A stretch of 64,000 nucleotides of DNA from Nocardioides soli (GTDB lineage: Bacteria; Actinomycetota; Actinomycetes; Propionibacteriales; Nocardioidaceae). A model generated the notes under the pieces. It had not been told where the DNA came from and made no database searches. It saw only the letters and a list, made by a program, of their open reading frames with translations. Location of the stretch: contig NZ_JACHWR010000003.1 of the NCBI RefSeq assembly GCF_014191495.1, positions 558,501 through 622,500 of the forward strand, written 5' to 3'. The translations under genes and the position numbers were made by a program. Positions 42,726-52,200 of the stretch are shown in pieces; position 1 is the first letter of the stretch; the number at the start of each line of letters is the position of its first letter.

Positions 42726-43486
42726 GCACCCCCGCCGTCCTCGCCCGTCAGGTGCACAAGAACTTCGGCCCGAACCACGTGCTGCGCGGGATCGACCTGG
42801 AGGTCGCACCCGGCCAGGTGCAGGTGATCGTCGGCCCGTCGGGCAGCGGCAAGTCGACGTTCCTGCGCTGCATCAACCATCTCGAGCGGATCGACGCCGG
42901 CCGCCTGTACGTCGACGGCGAGCTGGTCGGCTACCGGGAGGTGCACGGCAAGCTGCACGAGCTCCGGCCGCAGGAGGTGGCCCGGCAGCGGGTCCGCACC
43001 GGCATGGTCTTCCAGCACTTCAACCTGTTCAGCCACATGACGGTGACGCAGAACATCATCGAGGCGCCCCGGCACGTGCGCGGGCTCTCGAAGTCGGACG
43101 CCGTCACGCTGGCCCACGACCTGCTCGCCCAGGTGGGCCTGGCCGACAAGGCCGACGCCTACCCGGCCGAGCTCTCCGGCGGCCAGCAGCAGCGGGTCGC
43201 GATCGCCCGGGCCCTGGCCATGGAGCCGAAGCTGATGCTCTTCGACGAGCCGACGAGTGCGCTCGACCCCGAGCTGGTCGGCGACGTGCTCGCCGTGATG
43301 CGCTCGCTCGCCGAGGGCGGCATGACCATGGTCGTCGTCACCCACGAGATGGGCTTCGCCCGCGACGTGGGGGACGCGCTGGTGGTGATGGCCGACGGAC
43401 GCGTGGTCGAGCAGGGCCCGCCGCGCGAGGTCCTGGCCAACCCGTCCACCGAGCGCGCCGCCAAGTTCCTCGCCCGGGTCAACTGA
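42722..43486 (+). CDS. Amino-acid ABC transporter ATP-binding protein
   Basis: 254 aa, GlnQ/HisP class. Walker A GPSGSGKST, Q-loop GMVFQHFNLFSHMTV, signature LSGGQQQRVAIARAL, Walker B LMLFDEPTSALD, switch His in VVVTHEMGFARDV. Residues 60-85 contain a longer-than-usual loop between Walker A and Q-loop (DGELVGYREVHGKLHELRPQ). ATGA-coupled to the permease. Confidence 0.93.
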   Translation: MSTPAVLARQVHKNFGPNHVLRGIDLEVAPGQVQVIVGPSGSGKSTFLRCINHLERIDAGRLYVDGELVGYREVHGKLHELRPQEVARQRVRTGMVFQHFNLFSHMTVTQNIIEAPRHVRGLSKSDAVTLAHDLLAQVGLADKADAYPAELSGGQQQRVAIARALAMEPKLMLFDEPTSALDPELVGDVLAVMRSLAEGGMTMVVVTHEMGFARDVGDALVVMADGRVVEQGPPREVLANPSTERAAKFLARVN

Positions 43487-43516
43487 CCCCAGCTCGCCCG
43501 ACCCCTTCCCGCGACG

Positions 43517-43574
43517 TCGCACGACCTGCGGCCTCGCACGATCACTCGCACGACTTCGCATGACTTTCGTATGA
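43517..43574 (+). repeat. Five TCGCACGA-type direct repeats upstream of the PLP enzyme
   Basis: TCGCACGA at 43517, 43534 and 43546, TCGCATGA at 43556 and TCGTATGA at 43567. The last four are spaced 10-12 bp, about one helical turn, and end 14 bp before the PLP-enzyme ATG. Possible operator; similar text (TTTCGCACAG) occurs in the leader of the DUF3830 gene. Confidence 0.5.
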
Positions 43575-43588
43575 CAAGGAGCAACACC

Positions 43589-44761
43589 ATGAGCACGGCC
43601 AACCCGCGCGCCGACCTGGACTCGAACCTCGGCCTGAACACCCTCTCCATCCACGCGGGGGAGGCGACCGACCCGAGCACGAACGCGCTCAACACGCCGC
43701 TGTACCAGACCGCCACCTTCGCCTTCGAGAGCGCGGTGGCGAAGGAGGACGCCGTCGACCGGGCCCTGGAGTGGGAGCCCGGCGTGTTCTTCTACAGCCG
43801 CACCGGCAACCCGACGACGTACGCCCTGGAGCAGAAGCTCGCGGCCCTCGAAGGGGCCGAGGACGCGGCGGTCGGTGCGTCGGGCATGGCCGCCTGCGCC
43901 ACCGCCCTGATGGCGGTGCTGGACGCCGGGGACCACTGCATCGCCTCCGAGGACCTCTTCGTGATCACCCGGGTGCTGCTCGACGAGGCCCTGTCCTCCA
44001 AGGGCATCGAGGTGACGCACGTGGACGTGACCGACCTCGACGCGGTCGCGGCGGCGGTGCGCCCGAACACGAAGGCGCTCTTCATCGAGTCCCTGTCGAA
44101 CCCGCACATGGACGTCGCGGACCTGCCGGCGCTGGCCGCCCTCGCCCGGGAGCACAACCTCACCTACATCGTCGACAACACGTTCCTCTCGCCGAGCCTG
44201 CTGCGGCCGCTGGAGCACGGCGCCGACCTGGTCGTGCACTCGGCGACCAAGTGGCTCGGCGGCCACGGCGACGCGGTGGCGGGCGTGGTCGCGGGGCGCA
44301 AGGAGCTGATCGACCGGGTCCGGTTCAACATGGACGCCTTCGGTGCGGCCGTCAGCCCGTTCAACTCCTGGCTGATCCTGCGCGGGATGCGCACGCTCGG
44401 GCTGCGGATGAAGGCCAGCAGCGCCAACGCGCTCGCTGTGGCGGAGTTCCTCCAGTCGCGGCCGGAGGTCGCGATGGTCAGCTACCCGGGGCTCCCGACG
44501 CACCCGCACCACGAGCTGGCCGCCAAGCTGCTGCCCGACGGCTTCGGCGGCATGATGGCGATCCGGCTGCACGGCGACGCGGAGACCATGGGCAAGTTCG
44601 CAGCCGCGCTGAAGCTCTCGGCGATCGCGGTGAGCCTCGGCGACGTGCACACGCTGGTCTACCCGATGCCCAAGCGCGACAACCTGATCCGGCTCTCGAT
44701 CGGCTGCGAGGACACCGACGACCTGGTGGCCGACTACGCGCAGGCACTGGACGCCTGCTGA
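43589..44761 (+). CDS. Trans-sulfuration family PLP-dependent enzyme (methionine gamma-lyase/cystathionine-type)
   Basis: 390 aa from ATG 43589, which has AAGGAG 7 nt upstream. Cys/Met-metabolism PLP family: FYSRTGNPTTYALEQKLAAL (phosphate-binding Tyr/Arg from the partner subunit), ASGMAA, the PLP Lys in VVHSATKWLGGHGD, and RLSIGCEDTDDL. Two deviations stand out. The motif that normally reads LYGxT reads LFVIT, so the PLP-stacking Tyr is Phe and the methionine-lyase Cys is absent. The segment SLGDVHTLVYPMPKRDN is about 15 residues shorter than the usual region with MTHS. Class is sure; the reaction, probably gamma-elimination or replacement giving a 2-oxo acid, is open. Confidence 0.85.
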   Translation: MSTANPRADLDSNLGLNTLSIHAGEATDPSTNALNTPLYQTATFAFESAVAKEDAVDRALEWEPGVFFYSRTGNPTTYALEQKLAALEGAEDAAVGASGMAACATALMAVLDAGDHCIASEDLFVITRVLLDEALSSKGIEVTHVDVTDLDAVAAAVRPNTKALFIESLSNPHMDVADLPALAALAREHNLTYIVDNTFLSPSLLRPLEHGADLVVHSATKWLGGHGDAVAGVVAGRKELIDRVRFNMDAFGAAVSPFNSWLILRGMRTLGLRMKASSANALAVAEFLQSRPEVAMVSYPGLPTHPHHELAAKLLPDGFGGMMAIRLHGDAETMGKFAAALKLSAIAVSLGDVHTLVYPMPKRDNLIRLSIGCEDTDDLVADYAQALDAC

Positions 44762-44764
44762 CCG

Positions 44765-47080
44765 ATGACTGCCTACCAGGTGCCGATTCCCATGTCCGGG
44801 GCTGACGTCGGGGTGCTGCGCGAGATCGCCCAGCGGGTCCTCTGGCTGTCCACGTCGATCGTGGACTCCGCGAACAACGGCCGCCGGGACCCCTCGGGGC
44901 TGAAGGTCGGGGGACACCAGGCGTCCTCGGCCTCGATGGTCGACATCATGGTCGCGCTGTGGTTCCACGAGCTCGACGAGACCGACCGGATCTCGGTCAA
45001 GCCGCACGCCTCCCCGGTGCTGCACGCGATCAACTACCTGATCGGGCAGCTGCCCGCGTCGTACCTGACCACGCTGCGGGCTAAGGGTGGGCTGCAGAGC
45101 TACCCCAGCCGGCTGAAGGACCCCGACCCGGTGGACTTCTCCACCGGGTCGGTGGGGATCGGGGCGACCGCCCCGATCTGGGCGGCGATCGCCCACCGCT
45201 ACGTGCGCGCGCACTTCCCGGACACCCCGCGGGCGGGCCGGTTCATCAGCCTGCTCGGTGACGCCGAGCTCGACGAGGGCGCCGTGTGGGAGGCGATCGC
45301 CGACCCGCAGGTCGGCCAGCTCGGCGAGCTCCTCTGGATCGTCGACCTCAACCGCCAGTCGCTCGACCGGGTCGTCCCGGACATCCAGGCGGGCCGGCTC
45401 AAGGGCATGTTCGAGGCCGCCGGCTGGCAGACGATGACGCTCAAGTGGGGCCGGGCCATCTCGGCGGTCTTCGAGCGCCCCGGTGGCACCGAGCTGAAGC
45501 AGCGCCTGGAGTCGATGTCGAACGAGGAGTACCAGCGGTTGCTGCGGCTCCCGGACGGCGAGCTGCCGGACCGGCTCGCCGGTGCGCAGCCGTCACCGCA
45601 GCTGCGCGCGCTGGTCGACTCGATCGCGCCGGCCGAGCTGGCGGAGACGATCCGCGACCTCGGCGGCCACGACCTCGGGCTGCTGCTCGACGCGTTCGGC
45701 CAGGTCGCCACGGACCGCCCGACGGTCATCTTCGCCTACACCGTGAAGGGTCGTCGGCTGCCGACCGAGGGCCACCCGGCCAACCACTCGGCGCTGCTGA
45801 CGGGGGAGCAGATGGTCGCGCTCGCCGAGACCTGCGGCGCCGACCGGGACGACCCGTGGGCGGCGTTCCCGGCGGACTCGGCGGCCGACCTGCTCTGTCG
45901 CGAGCGCAGTGAGCGGCTGCGGCGCCCGAACCCGGGCGAGCCCGCGGCCCTCACCGTGCCCACCTCGCTGGGGCATCCCTTCCGCAAGCCCGTCTCGACG
46001 CAGGCGGCGCTGGGACGGATCCTGGCCGACCTGAGCCGGGACGCTCCCGATGTCGCGGACCTCGTGGTGACCTGTAGCCCGGACGTCGCGTCGTCGACCA
46101 ACCTGGGTGGCTGGATCAACAAGCGCAGCGTGTGGGCGCCGTACGACCGGTGGGACTGGTTCTCCGACGATGCCGAGCGCCTGCTCCGCTGGTCGGAGGT
46201 CGACTCGGGCCAGCACATCGAGCTGGGCATCGCCGAGGTGAACCTGGTCGGCCTGGCCGCGGAGCTCGGCACCACCTGGAGTCGGTGGGGCAAGCGGCTG
46301 ATCCCGATCGCGACGCTCTACGACCCGTTCGTGGCGCGCGCGCTGGAGCCCTGGTCGTACGGCATCTACGCCGGCGGGCAGTCGATCCTGGTCGGCACGC
46401 CGTCCGGGGTGACGCTCGCGCCCGAGGGCGGCGCCCACCAGTCGATCACCACCCCGTCGATCGGGCTGGAGCAGCCGGGCTGCGTCGCCTGGGAGCCGGC
46501 CTTCGCGCAGGACCTGGAGTGGTGTCTGCTGCACGCGATGTCCCAGGTCGGCCGACCCGACGGCACCTCGGCGTACCTCCGCCTCTCGACCCGCTCGATC
46601 GACCAGGAGCAGGCCCGGCTGCCGGAGGAGCCGGCGCTGCGCGAGCGCCGGCGGCGGCAGGTGGTGGCGGGCGGCTACCGGATCGCGGGCGACCCCAGTG
46701 CCGACCAGGTGACGCTCGTCGGAGTCGGCGCGATCATGCCGGAGGTGATCGAGGCCGCCGGGATCCTGACCGACCTCGGCCACGACGTGGGCGCGATCTG
46801 CCTGACCAGCCCGGACCTGGTCTTCCGGGCCTTCCAGCAGGGTCCGGCGACCGGCATCGCGGGGGAGCTGTTCCCGCCGGCCCATCCGGCGCCCCTGGTG
46901 ACGGTGCTCGACGGGCACCCGCACACGCTGTCGTTCCTGGCGGGCCTGCGCGGGGACCGGATCCGGTCCCTGGGCGTGGTCGACTTCGGTCAGTCGTCGT
47001 CGCTGGCCGACGCCTACGACCTGCACGGGATCGGCATCAACGCCATCGTGGACGCGGCCCTCACTCTGCTGGAGTCGTGA
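44765..47080 (+). CDS. Thiamine-diphosphate enzyme, transketolase / pyruvate dehydrogenase E1 (AceE-like)
   Basis: 771 aa, homodimeric-E1-like but shorter than AceE (~890). The ThDP/Mg motif is LLGDAELDEGAVWEA with VDLNRQSLD. N-terminal landmarks are DPSGLKVGGHQASSASMVDI and KPHASPVLHAINYL. The pyrimidine domain has GQHIELGIAEVNLVGLAAEL and TLYDPFVARALEPWSYGIYA, and the C-terminal domain ADQVTLVGVGAIMPEVIEA. It starts 3 bp after the PLP-enzyme stop. Likely decarboxylates the 2-oxo acid (for example 2-oxobutyrate) made by that enzyme, but no E2/E3 genes are nearby, so a non-oxidative or carboligation role is possible. Confidence 0.85.
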   Translation: MTAYQVPIPMSGADVGVLREIAQRVLWLSTSIVDSANNGRRDPSGLKVGGHQASSASMVDIMVALWFHELDETDRISVKPHASPVLHAINYLIGQLPASYLTTLRAKGGLQSYPSRLKDPDPVDFSTGSVGIGATAPIWAAIAHRYVRAHFPDTPRAGRFISLLGDAELDEGAVWEAIADPQVGQLGELLWIVDLNRQSLDRVVPDIQAGRLKGMFEAAGWQTMTLKWGRAISAVFERPGGTELKQRLESMSNEEYQRLLRLPDGELPDRLAGAQPSPQLRALVDSIAPAELAETIRDLGGHDLGLLLDAFGQVATDRPTVIFAYTVKGRRLPTEGHPANHSALLTGEQMVALAETCGADRDDPWAAFPADSAADLLCRERSERLRRPNPGEPAALTVPTSLGHPFRKPVSTQAALGRILADLSRDAPDVADLVVTCSPDVASSTNLGGWINKRSVWAPYDRWDWFSDDAERLLRWSEVDSGQHIELGIAEVNLVGLAAELGTTWSRWGKRLIPIATLYDPFVARALEPWSYGIYAGGQSILVGTPSGVTLAPEGGAHQSITTPSIGLEQPGCVAWEPAFAQDLEWCLLHAMSQVGRPDGTSAYLRLSTRSIDQEQARLPEEPALRERRRRQVVAGGYRIAGDPSADQVTLVGVGAIMPEVIEAAGILTDLGHDVGAICLTSPDLVFRAFQQGPATGIAGELFPPAHPAPLVTVLDGHPHTLSFLAGLRGDRIRSLGVVDFGQSSSLADAYDLHGIGINAIVDAALTLLES

Positions 47081-47972
47081 CCTCCGACCGCTGGCGGCGT
47101 CGGGTGGCCTCCCACACCGACGTCGCCAGCCGGGTCACGGTCGGGTCCTCGGAGACGATCCGGCCCACGAGCGCCGCGCCCACCATGACCGCGGCGAAGC
47201 CGATCAGCCACGTCGACACGGCCAGGATCACGCCGAGCGTGCCGAACTGGTCGGCGTTGGCCTGGACGTACGGCGGCATCACCAGCGACGAGCCGCGGTT
47301 GTAGAGCACGCCGAGGTAGCCGGTCAGCAGCGCCCCGATGGCCAGGGAGCGCCAGGGGACCCGCCCGAACAGCAGCACCCAGCTGGTGGCCCACCAGATC
47401 AGCGACAGGGCCAGCCCCTGGAGCGCCAGCGCCAGTCCGTCGCCGACCAGGCCACCGATGCCGTCGAAGGCCCGGCGCAGCGCCCCGGCGATCTGCAGGG
47501 TCATCATCCAGCCGAGCAGCCACAGCAGGCAGCGCCGGGCGCCGGACATCCCGCCGACGTGCGGCTGCTCCCAGATCCGCTCGTACATCCGCTGGATCGC
47601 CCGGGCGAAGCTGGTCGCCGAGAAGATCGTGATGACCAGGCCGAGGAGGCCGGTCTGGGTGCGGACCTCGTCGGCGCTGACCTGGCCCTCGATCAGCTGC
47701 GTCCCGTCGTGCCCCACGCCGGCGGCGTCCGAGAAGGACCGGACGGCGTCGCCGGTGATGTGCGGCAGGAACGCCGAGAGCACGACGAGCATGGGGATCA
47801 GCGCCAGCAGCCCCTGGGCGGCGATCAGCATGCACCGGTCGATGAACTCGATCCGGATGAACTCGTTCACCAACCGGCCCAGGATCGGGATCCGGTCCAC
47901 CAGGGCCTTCGCCTGGTCGCGTCGGGTGCGGAACGTCGTGGTCGCCCGGACGCGCAGCGCGGCGAGGTCCAC
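47061..47972 (-). CDS. YihY/BrkB family inner-membrane protein
   Basis: 303 aa, six hydrophobic segments: MLIAAQGLLALIPMLVVLSA, LLGLVITIFSATSFARAIQR, WLLGWMMTLQIAGAL, LSLIWWATSWVLLFGRVPWR, LAIGALLTGYLGVLYN, and GVILAVSTWLIGFAAVMVGA. The family was once called RNase BN but is a membrane protein of uncertain, possibly transport, function. GTG start at 47972 with GGGAGAGG upstream. Its 3' end overlaps the convergent ThDP-enzyme gene by 20 bp. An upstream TCACCC-N5-GGGTGA site (48051-48067) links it to the adhesin, SulP and sulfatase genes. Confidence 0.85.
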   Translation of the reverse strand: MDLAALRVRATTTFRTRRDQAKALVDRIPILGRLVNEFIRIEFIDRCMLIAAQGLLALIPMLVVLSAFLPHITGDAVRSFSDAAGVGHDGTQLIEGQVSADEVRTQTGLLGLVITIFSATSFARAIQRMYERIWEQPHVGGMSGARRCLLWLLGWMMTLQIAGALRRAFDGIGGLVGDGLALALQGLALSLIWWATSWVLLFGRVPWRSLAIGALLTGYLGVLYNRGSSLVMPPYVQANADQFGTLGVILAVSTWLIGFAAVMVGAALVGRIVSEDPTVTRLATSVWEATRRRQRSEVTTPAE

Positions 47973-48050
47973 GGGGTGCTCACCTCTCCCTCGGTGCGCC
48001 GTGGTGTCGGCAGGATGGCCCCATCGTGGGTGGAACCGGACCCACGGCGA

Positions 48051-48067
48051 TCACCCGGAGCGGGTGA
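48051..48067. promoter_or_regulatory. TCACCC-N5-GGGTGA palindrome, site 1 (YihY promoter)
   Basis: TCACCC GGAGC GGGTGA, a perfect 6-bp inverted repeat, 79 bp upstream of the YihY start. On the minus strand CACGAT (48028-48023) lies 22 bp downstream as a weak -10, the same spacing as at the other sites. Confidence 0.65.
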
Positions 48068-48111
48068 ACCGGGGTCGCTCGGTGTGCTCGCGGGCGGTCG
48101 GGGCGGGTCGG

Positions 48112-48360
48112 CGTTTCATCAAGGGATGAAGGTGGGGCCGCGGCTCCCTGGCTGAGCTCACCCGGGGAGGCGTGGATCGGCCTTCTTCCCTTGATGAAAC
48201 GGTTGCCACCTCACCGCCGGGCCGGGGAGTTTCCGGGTGGCGGTGGGTAGGCAACGTTTCGGGTGCTCGGAATGGTTGCTACGGCACCGCTGGGCCGGTG
48301 GGTTCCCGGGTGGCGGTGGGCAGGCAACCTTTCTGGTGCTCGGAACGGTTGCTGGCTCAC
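48112..48360. repeat. Intergenic complex: 15-bp inverted repeat plus ~72-bp tandem repeats
   Basis: CGTTTCATCAAGGGA (48112-48126) and TCCCTTGATGAAACG (48187-48201) are perfect inverted repeats around a 60-bp GC-rich centre. From 48198 a 72-73-bp unit begins, each copy opening AACGGTTGC-like and ending GGTGCTCGG. Copies start at 48198, 48271 and 48343, the last one partial. The whole 454-bp gap between the YihY gene and the sortase gene is otherwise without a gene. Confidence 0.8.
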
Positions 48361-48426
48361 CGCCGCACCGGCCCGCCCACAGCCAGCGACAGCACCCGGC
48401 CCCCCGGGACCACCAAGGAGCCGGGG

Positions 48427-49092
48427 CTACTTCGGCTCCTTCGACACCAGGTGGCCGAAGGCGACCAGCCGGTCGTCGGTGTGGAACAGCTCGGCGCAGG
48501 TCACCAGCGTGATCAGCCTGGTCGAGCCGATCCGCTCGGACATCGGCCGATCGGTCCCGGGCTCGACCGGGTCGGACGTCGTCACCCAGCCCGCGTTGAA
48601 GTCGACGGTGAGGGCGTCGCCGTCGGTGTCCAGCACGTAGGTGTACGTCGTGTCCGCGGTCTCGACGACGATCTCGTCGCCCGCGTCGAGCTCGGGGAGG
48701 CGCCGCAGCGGCTCGCCGTGGGTGATCCGGTGCCCGGCGAGCGTGAAGTTGCCCTTGCCGCCCGGCGGGGCGGCGTCGTCGAAGATGCCGAAGCCGCGCG
48801 CGAGCGTGGCGTCGTCGGTGCCGCGGTGCGCGGGGACGACGTACTCCTCGCCGAGCCTCGGGATCCGGACCAGTGCGACGACCCCGTCGGCGAGGGCGCG
48901 CTGGTCCGCGGATCGGCCGCCGCCCTCCCACACGTCGCGGGTGGCCTCGACGATCTTGTGCTGCTCGCGTTTGGACACCCAGGTGGTGCCGTAGAGCTGC
49001 CACCCGACGTAGCCGAGCAGGGCCACGCCCGCGACGATGAGGAGGACGCCCGATCCCACGAGGAGTCGTCTGCGCTTGCGCTGGCCGGCCAC
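48427..49092 (-). CDS. Class E sortase
   Basis: Membrane-anchored transpeptidase that links surface proteins to the cell wall. 221 aa. Basic N-terminus (GQRKRRRLL), one membrane segment (VGSGVLLIVAGVALLGYVGW), then the sortase barrel: VALVRIPRLGEEYVVPAHRG, catalytic His in NFTLAGHRITHG, catalytic Cys in LITLVTCAELFHTDDRLVAF with Arg following. GTG 49092 has GGAG 9 nt upstream; GTG 49110 is an alternative without a clear site. A much longer open frame continues upstream on this strand but is only the antisense shadow of the giant surface-protein gene. Divergent from that gene, which carries an LPGTG signal and is the obvious substrate. Confidence 0.9.
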   Translation of the reverse strand: MAGQRKRRRLLVGSGVLLIVAGVALLGYVGWQLYGTTWVSKREQHKIVEATRDVWEGGGRSADQRALADGVVALVRIPRLGEEYVVPAHRGTDDATLARGFGIFDDAAPPGGKGNFTLAGHRITHGEPLRRLPELDAGDEIVVETADTTYTYVLDTDGDALTVDFNAGWVTTSDPVEPGTDRPMSERIGSTRLITLVTCAELFHTDDRLVAFGHLVSKEPK

Positions 49093-49235
49093 GGCACCAG
49101 TCTCCGTCACGCCGGTGCGCAGCCGGGCGAGCGGGGTGGCTACGGCGTGACGATCGCGAAGTCCGGGTCGCCGGGATCGAGCACCGCCGTCAGGCGCTCG
49201 AGCACGTCGCTGGTGCCCCCGACCCGTGGCTCGCT

Positions 49236-49252
49236 TCACCCTTCTTGGGTGA
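49236..49252. promoter_or_regulatory. TCACCC-N5-GGGTGA palindrome, site 2 (giant surface protein)
   Basis: TCACCC TTCTT GGGTGA. Its centre is about 44 bp upstream of the predicted transcription start, a usual activator position. It lies between the divergent sortase and surface-protein genes. Confidence 0.65.
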
Positions 49253-49275
49253 GTGAGGCGCGGGCGATGCCTGCT

Positions 49276-49281
49276 TACGGT
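49276..49281 (+). promoter_or_regulatory. -10 box of the giant surface-protein gene
   Basis: TACGGT ends 7 nt before ATG 49288, and there is no ribosome binding site in that interval. This suggests a leaderless mRNA starting at or next to the ATG. No good -35 is visible, which fits activator dependence on the palindrome 23 bp upstream. Confidence 0.45.
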
Positions 49282-49287
49282 CGCTGC

Positions 49288-52200
49288 ATGACGGATCCTC
49301 GGGAAGGGGTGCGTGTCGTCCGCGCGCACCCGTGGTCCAGTCTGCCCGCGTGGACCGGCCTGTTGCTGCTGGCGACGATCCTCGCGGTGGTGCCGCTCCC
49401 GCAGGGCCTCACGCCCCGGGCCGATGCGGCGGCGGTGCTGAGCGTGAGCCAGGACATCCCGGGCGAGACCCTGATCGGCGGCGAGACGCCCGTCGTGGTG
49501 ACCTTCGAGAACACCGGCGACCAGCCGGCGTACAACCTGGCCTTCTCGGTCCGGGTGCCGGTCGGGGTGACGCTCTCGTCGGCGGACCAGCCGCCGAGCC
49601 GGACGGTGGTCGAGACCGACGGCGCGGGTACGCCGACCGGGACCGTCTACCTCTGGGAGAACGTCGTCGACATCGCGGCGGGGAGCGTCTTCCACTTCCG
49701 CTACGCGCTGCAGCACGAGGTCGGCACGGGTTCCGGCCAGTGGCAGGTCAACGACACCATCGACGCACCCGTCGACGCCTACTTCAGCACCGCCGAGGCC
49801 ACGGTCCCGACCTTCCCGGACCCCGGCACCGCCGACCCGGTCGAGGTCGACCCGCCCACGGGGGCCGGGATCGTGGCCGCCCCGAGCGCCGCCGGCGCCA
49901 CGACCCTGGTCCCGGTGCTGCTCACCAAGGCGGAGCCGTCGCCGGAGGGCGAGCTGCTGCGCGGCGTCCACGACCACCAGACCGTCTACACGCTCACGTT
50001 GGAGACCGGCACCCAGGGAGGCGTCGAGATCGGCCTGGTCGAGGACTGGATCCCGGCCGGCCTGGAGTTCCTCGGCTGCGGCGACGTCGACAACTCGGCG
50101 GGGGAGGAGTACCCGGGCTCGGGACCGCTGACCCAGGGCAACGTGCTGCCGCCGGCCGAGTGTCCCGCGCCCGTGACCGTGGAGACCGTCGACAGCGGGC
50201 TGCCCGCCGGCCTGGCCCCCGGCGTCTACACCCACGTCGTGTGGGACGTGGGTGACACCCTGGGGGCCTCCGCGACCGCGCAGATCTCCTACGTCGCCGG
50301 CATCCCGCAGCGCAAGAACACCATGACCTGGCCGGGTGCCACGCCGGGGACGGGCGGAGCCCAGGCGGCGAACCTCGACAACAACACCGGCGCCCTCACC
50401 ACCCAGGTCGGGGACGGCGAGGTCTACGTCAACCAGGCGCAGGTCGACACGACGTTCGGGGGCCAGGCGAGCGTCGTCACCGACACCGAGTCCGTGCAGG
50501 CCGTCGACGTCTCCGAGCAGAAGTACGTCGACACGCCGACGATCGCCCAGGGCGGCATCTCGACGTGGACGATCCAGCTGCAGACCTCCGAGTACGTCGT
50601 GGCCGGCGGCGTCGGGAGCCCGGTCGTGCGCGACACGACGCCCGACGGCACCTGCCCGATCGACACGGCCGCGACGGCCTGCACCGGCGAGACCGCGCCG
50701 CCGCCGAGCCTCGCCTACGACCTCTACGAGTACGACGGGAGCACCGGCCGCACCAGCCTGCGGTGGGACCTGCCCGACGGGCGGTTCGGCCCCAACGAGA
50801 GCGGACAGATCACCTTCTCCACCGAGGCCCTGACGGCCTACCACAACGGCAACCCGGTCTCCGCCAACGACACCTGGACCAACACCACGGACCTCGACGC
50901 CGACGTGACGACCTTCGACCAGCGCGGGCCGAGCAACCCGCTCGGTCACGACACGAACGCCGTCACCGACGACTCGAGCGCCACCCAGTCCGGCACCGCC
51001 GTGACGTTCACCAAGGACGTCGGGATCCCGACCCCCGGCCAGCAGTGCGGCGACGGTCGGTTGGTCAGGTGGCATCCGAGCTTCGCGGCAGGGGTCGGGC
51101 CGGGCGACCGCGTCTGCTTCCGACTCACGGCCACCGCGCCCGACTTCCTCGACACCCGCGACGTGTCGATGGTCGACTTCCTGCCCCTCGGCTTCAACTA
51201 CGAGACCTCGATGCCCGGCCCCGACAACGAGGTGCCCGAGGCGAACATCGCGAACCCCCAGGTCACGCCGCCGTCGCCGACCCAGGCCCAGCAGCGGGTC
51301 GACTTCACCCTGATCCCGGGAGAGGTGGTCCAGCCGGCGCAGACCGCCCAGGCGATCATCCAGGCCGTGTTCGTCGCGGCGGACCCGCCCGACCTCGGCA
51401 CGAACGGGACGACGATCACCAACAGCGCCCGTTACTCCTTCCAGAACACCAACGGCGAGGTCTTCGTCAATCCGGACGACGCGTCGGTCGGGTTCGTCGA
51501 GGCACACCTGAGCCTGACCAAGGGCATCAGCGGGCTCAACAGCACGACGTACGACCCGCCGGTCGACCCGCTCCGCGACGTGGTCGAGGGCGACGCGGTC
51601 ACCTACGCCGTCAGCGTCGCCAACGACGGTGAGCGCGACGCCACGAACGCCGTCGTGTGGGACCTGCTGCCGCAGGGCACCGGTGGCGTCCCGGACGCCA
51701 CCTGTGCGCAGATCTCGAGCATCGACCACGGCGGCGCGTGCAGCGGCGGCCGGATCACCTGGTCCGGCCTCGACCTCGCCGCGGGCCAGACCACGGTGCT
51801 GCACTACACCTGGACCCTGCCCTCCGGCGCCGTGCCGCTCGCGGCGCAGTGGACCAACCACGCGGGCGTGGTGGAGTACCAGTCGGCCACGAACATCGGC
51901 ACGAGCTTCACCTACGTCCCTCGGAACAACATTGACCCGGGTCGTGAGGACGACGCGAACACCGACCGGGCCGACGACACGGCGAACGTCTACAGCCCCG
52001 GCATCGTCCTGACCAAGACGCGGAGCACCGGCGTCGCGGAGGCCGGCAACGCCGGGTCGAACCAGGCCACGATCGGCGAGACCATCCACTACACGATCGA
52101 GACCCGGCAGCCCGGGGGCACGACGGCCCAGGACTACGTGCTCGACGACACGCTGGTCGGCCGCGGCCAGACGCTGGTCCCGGGCTCGGTGGACGCGAAC

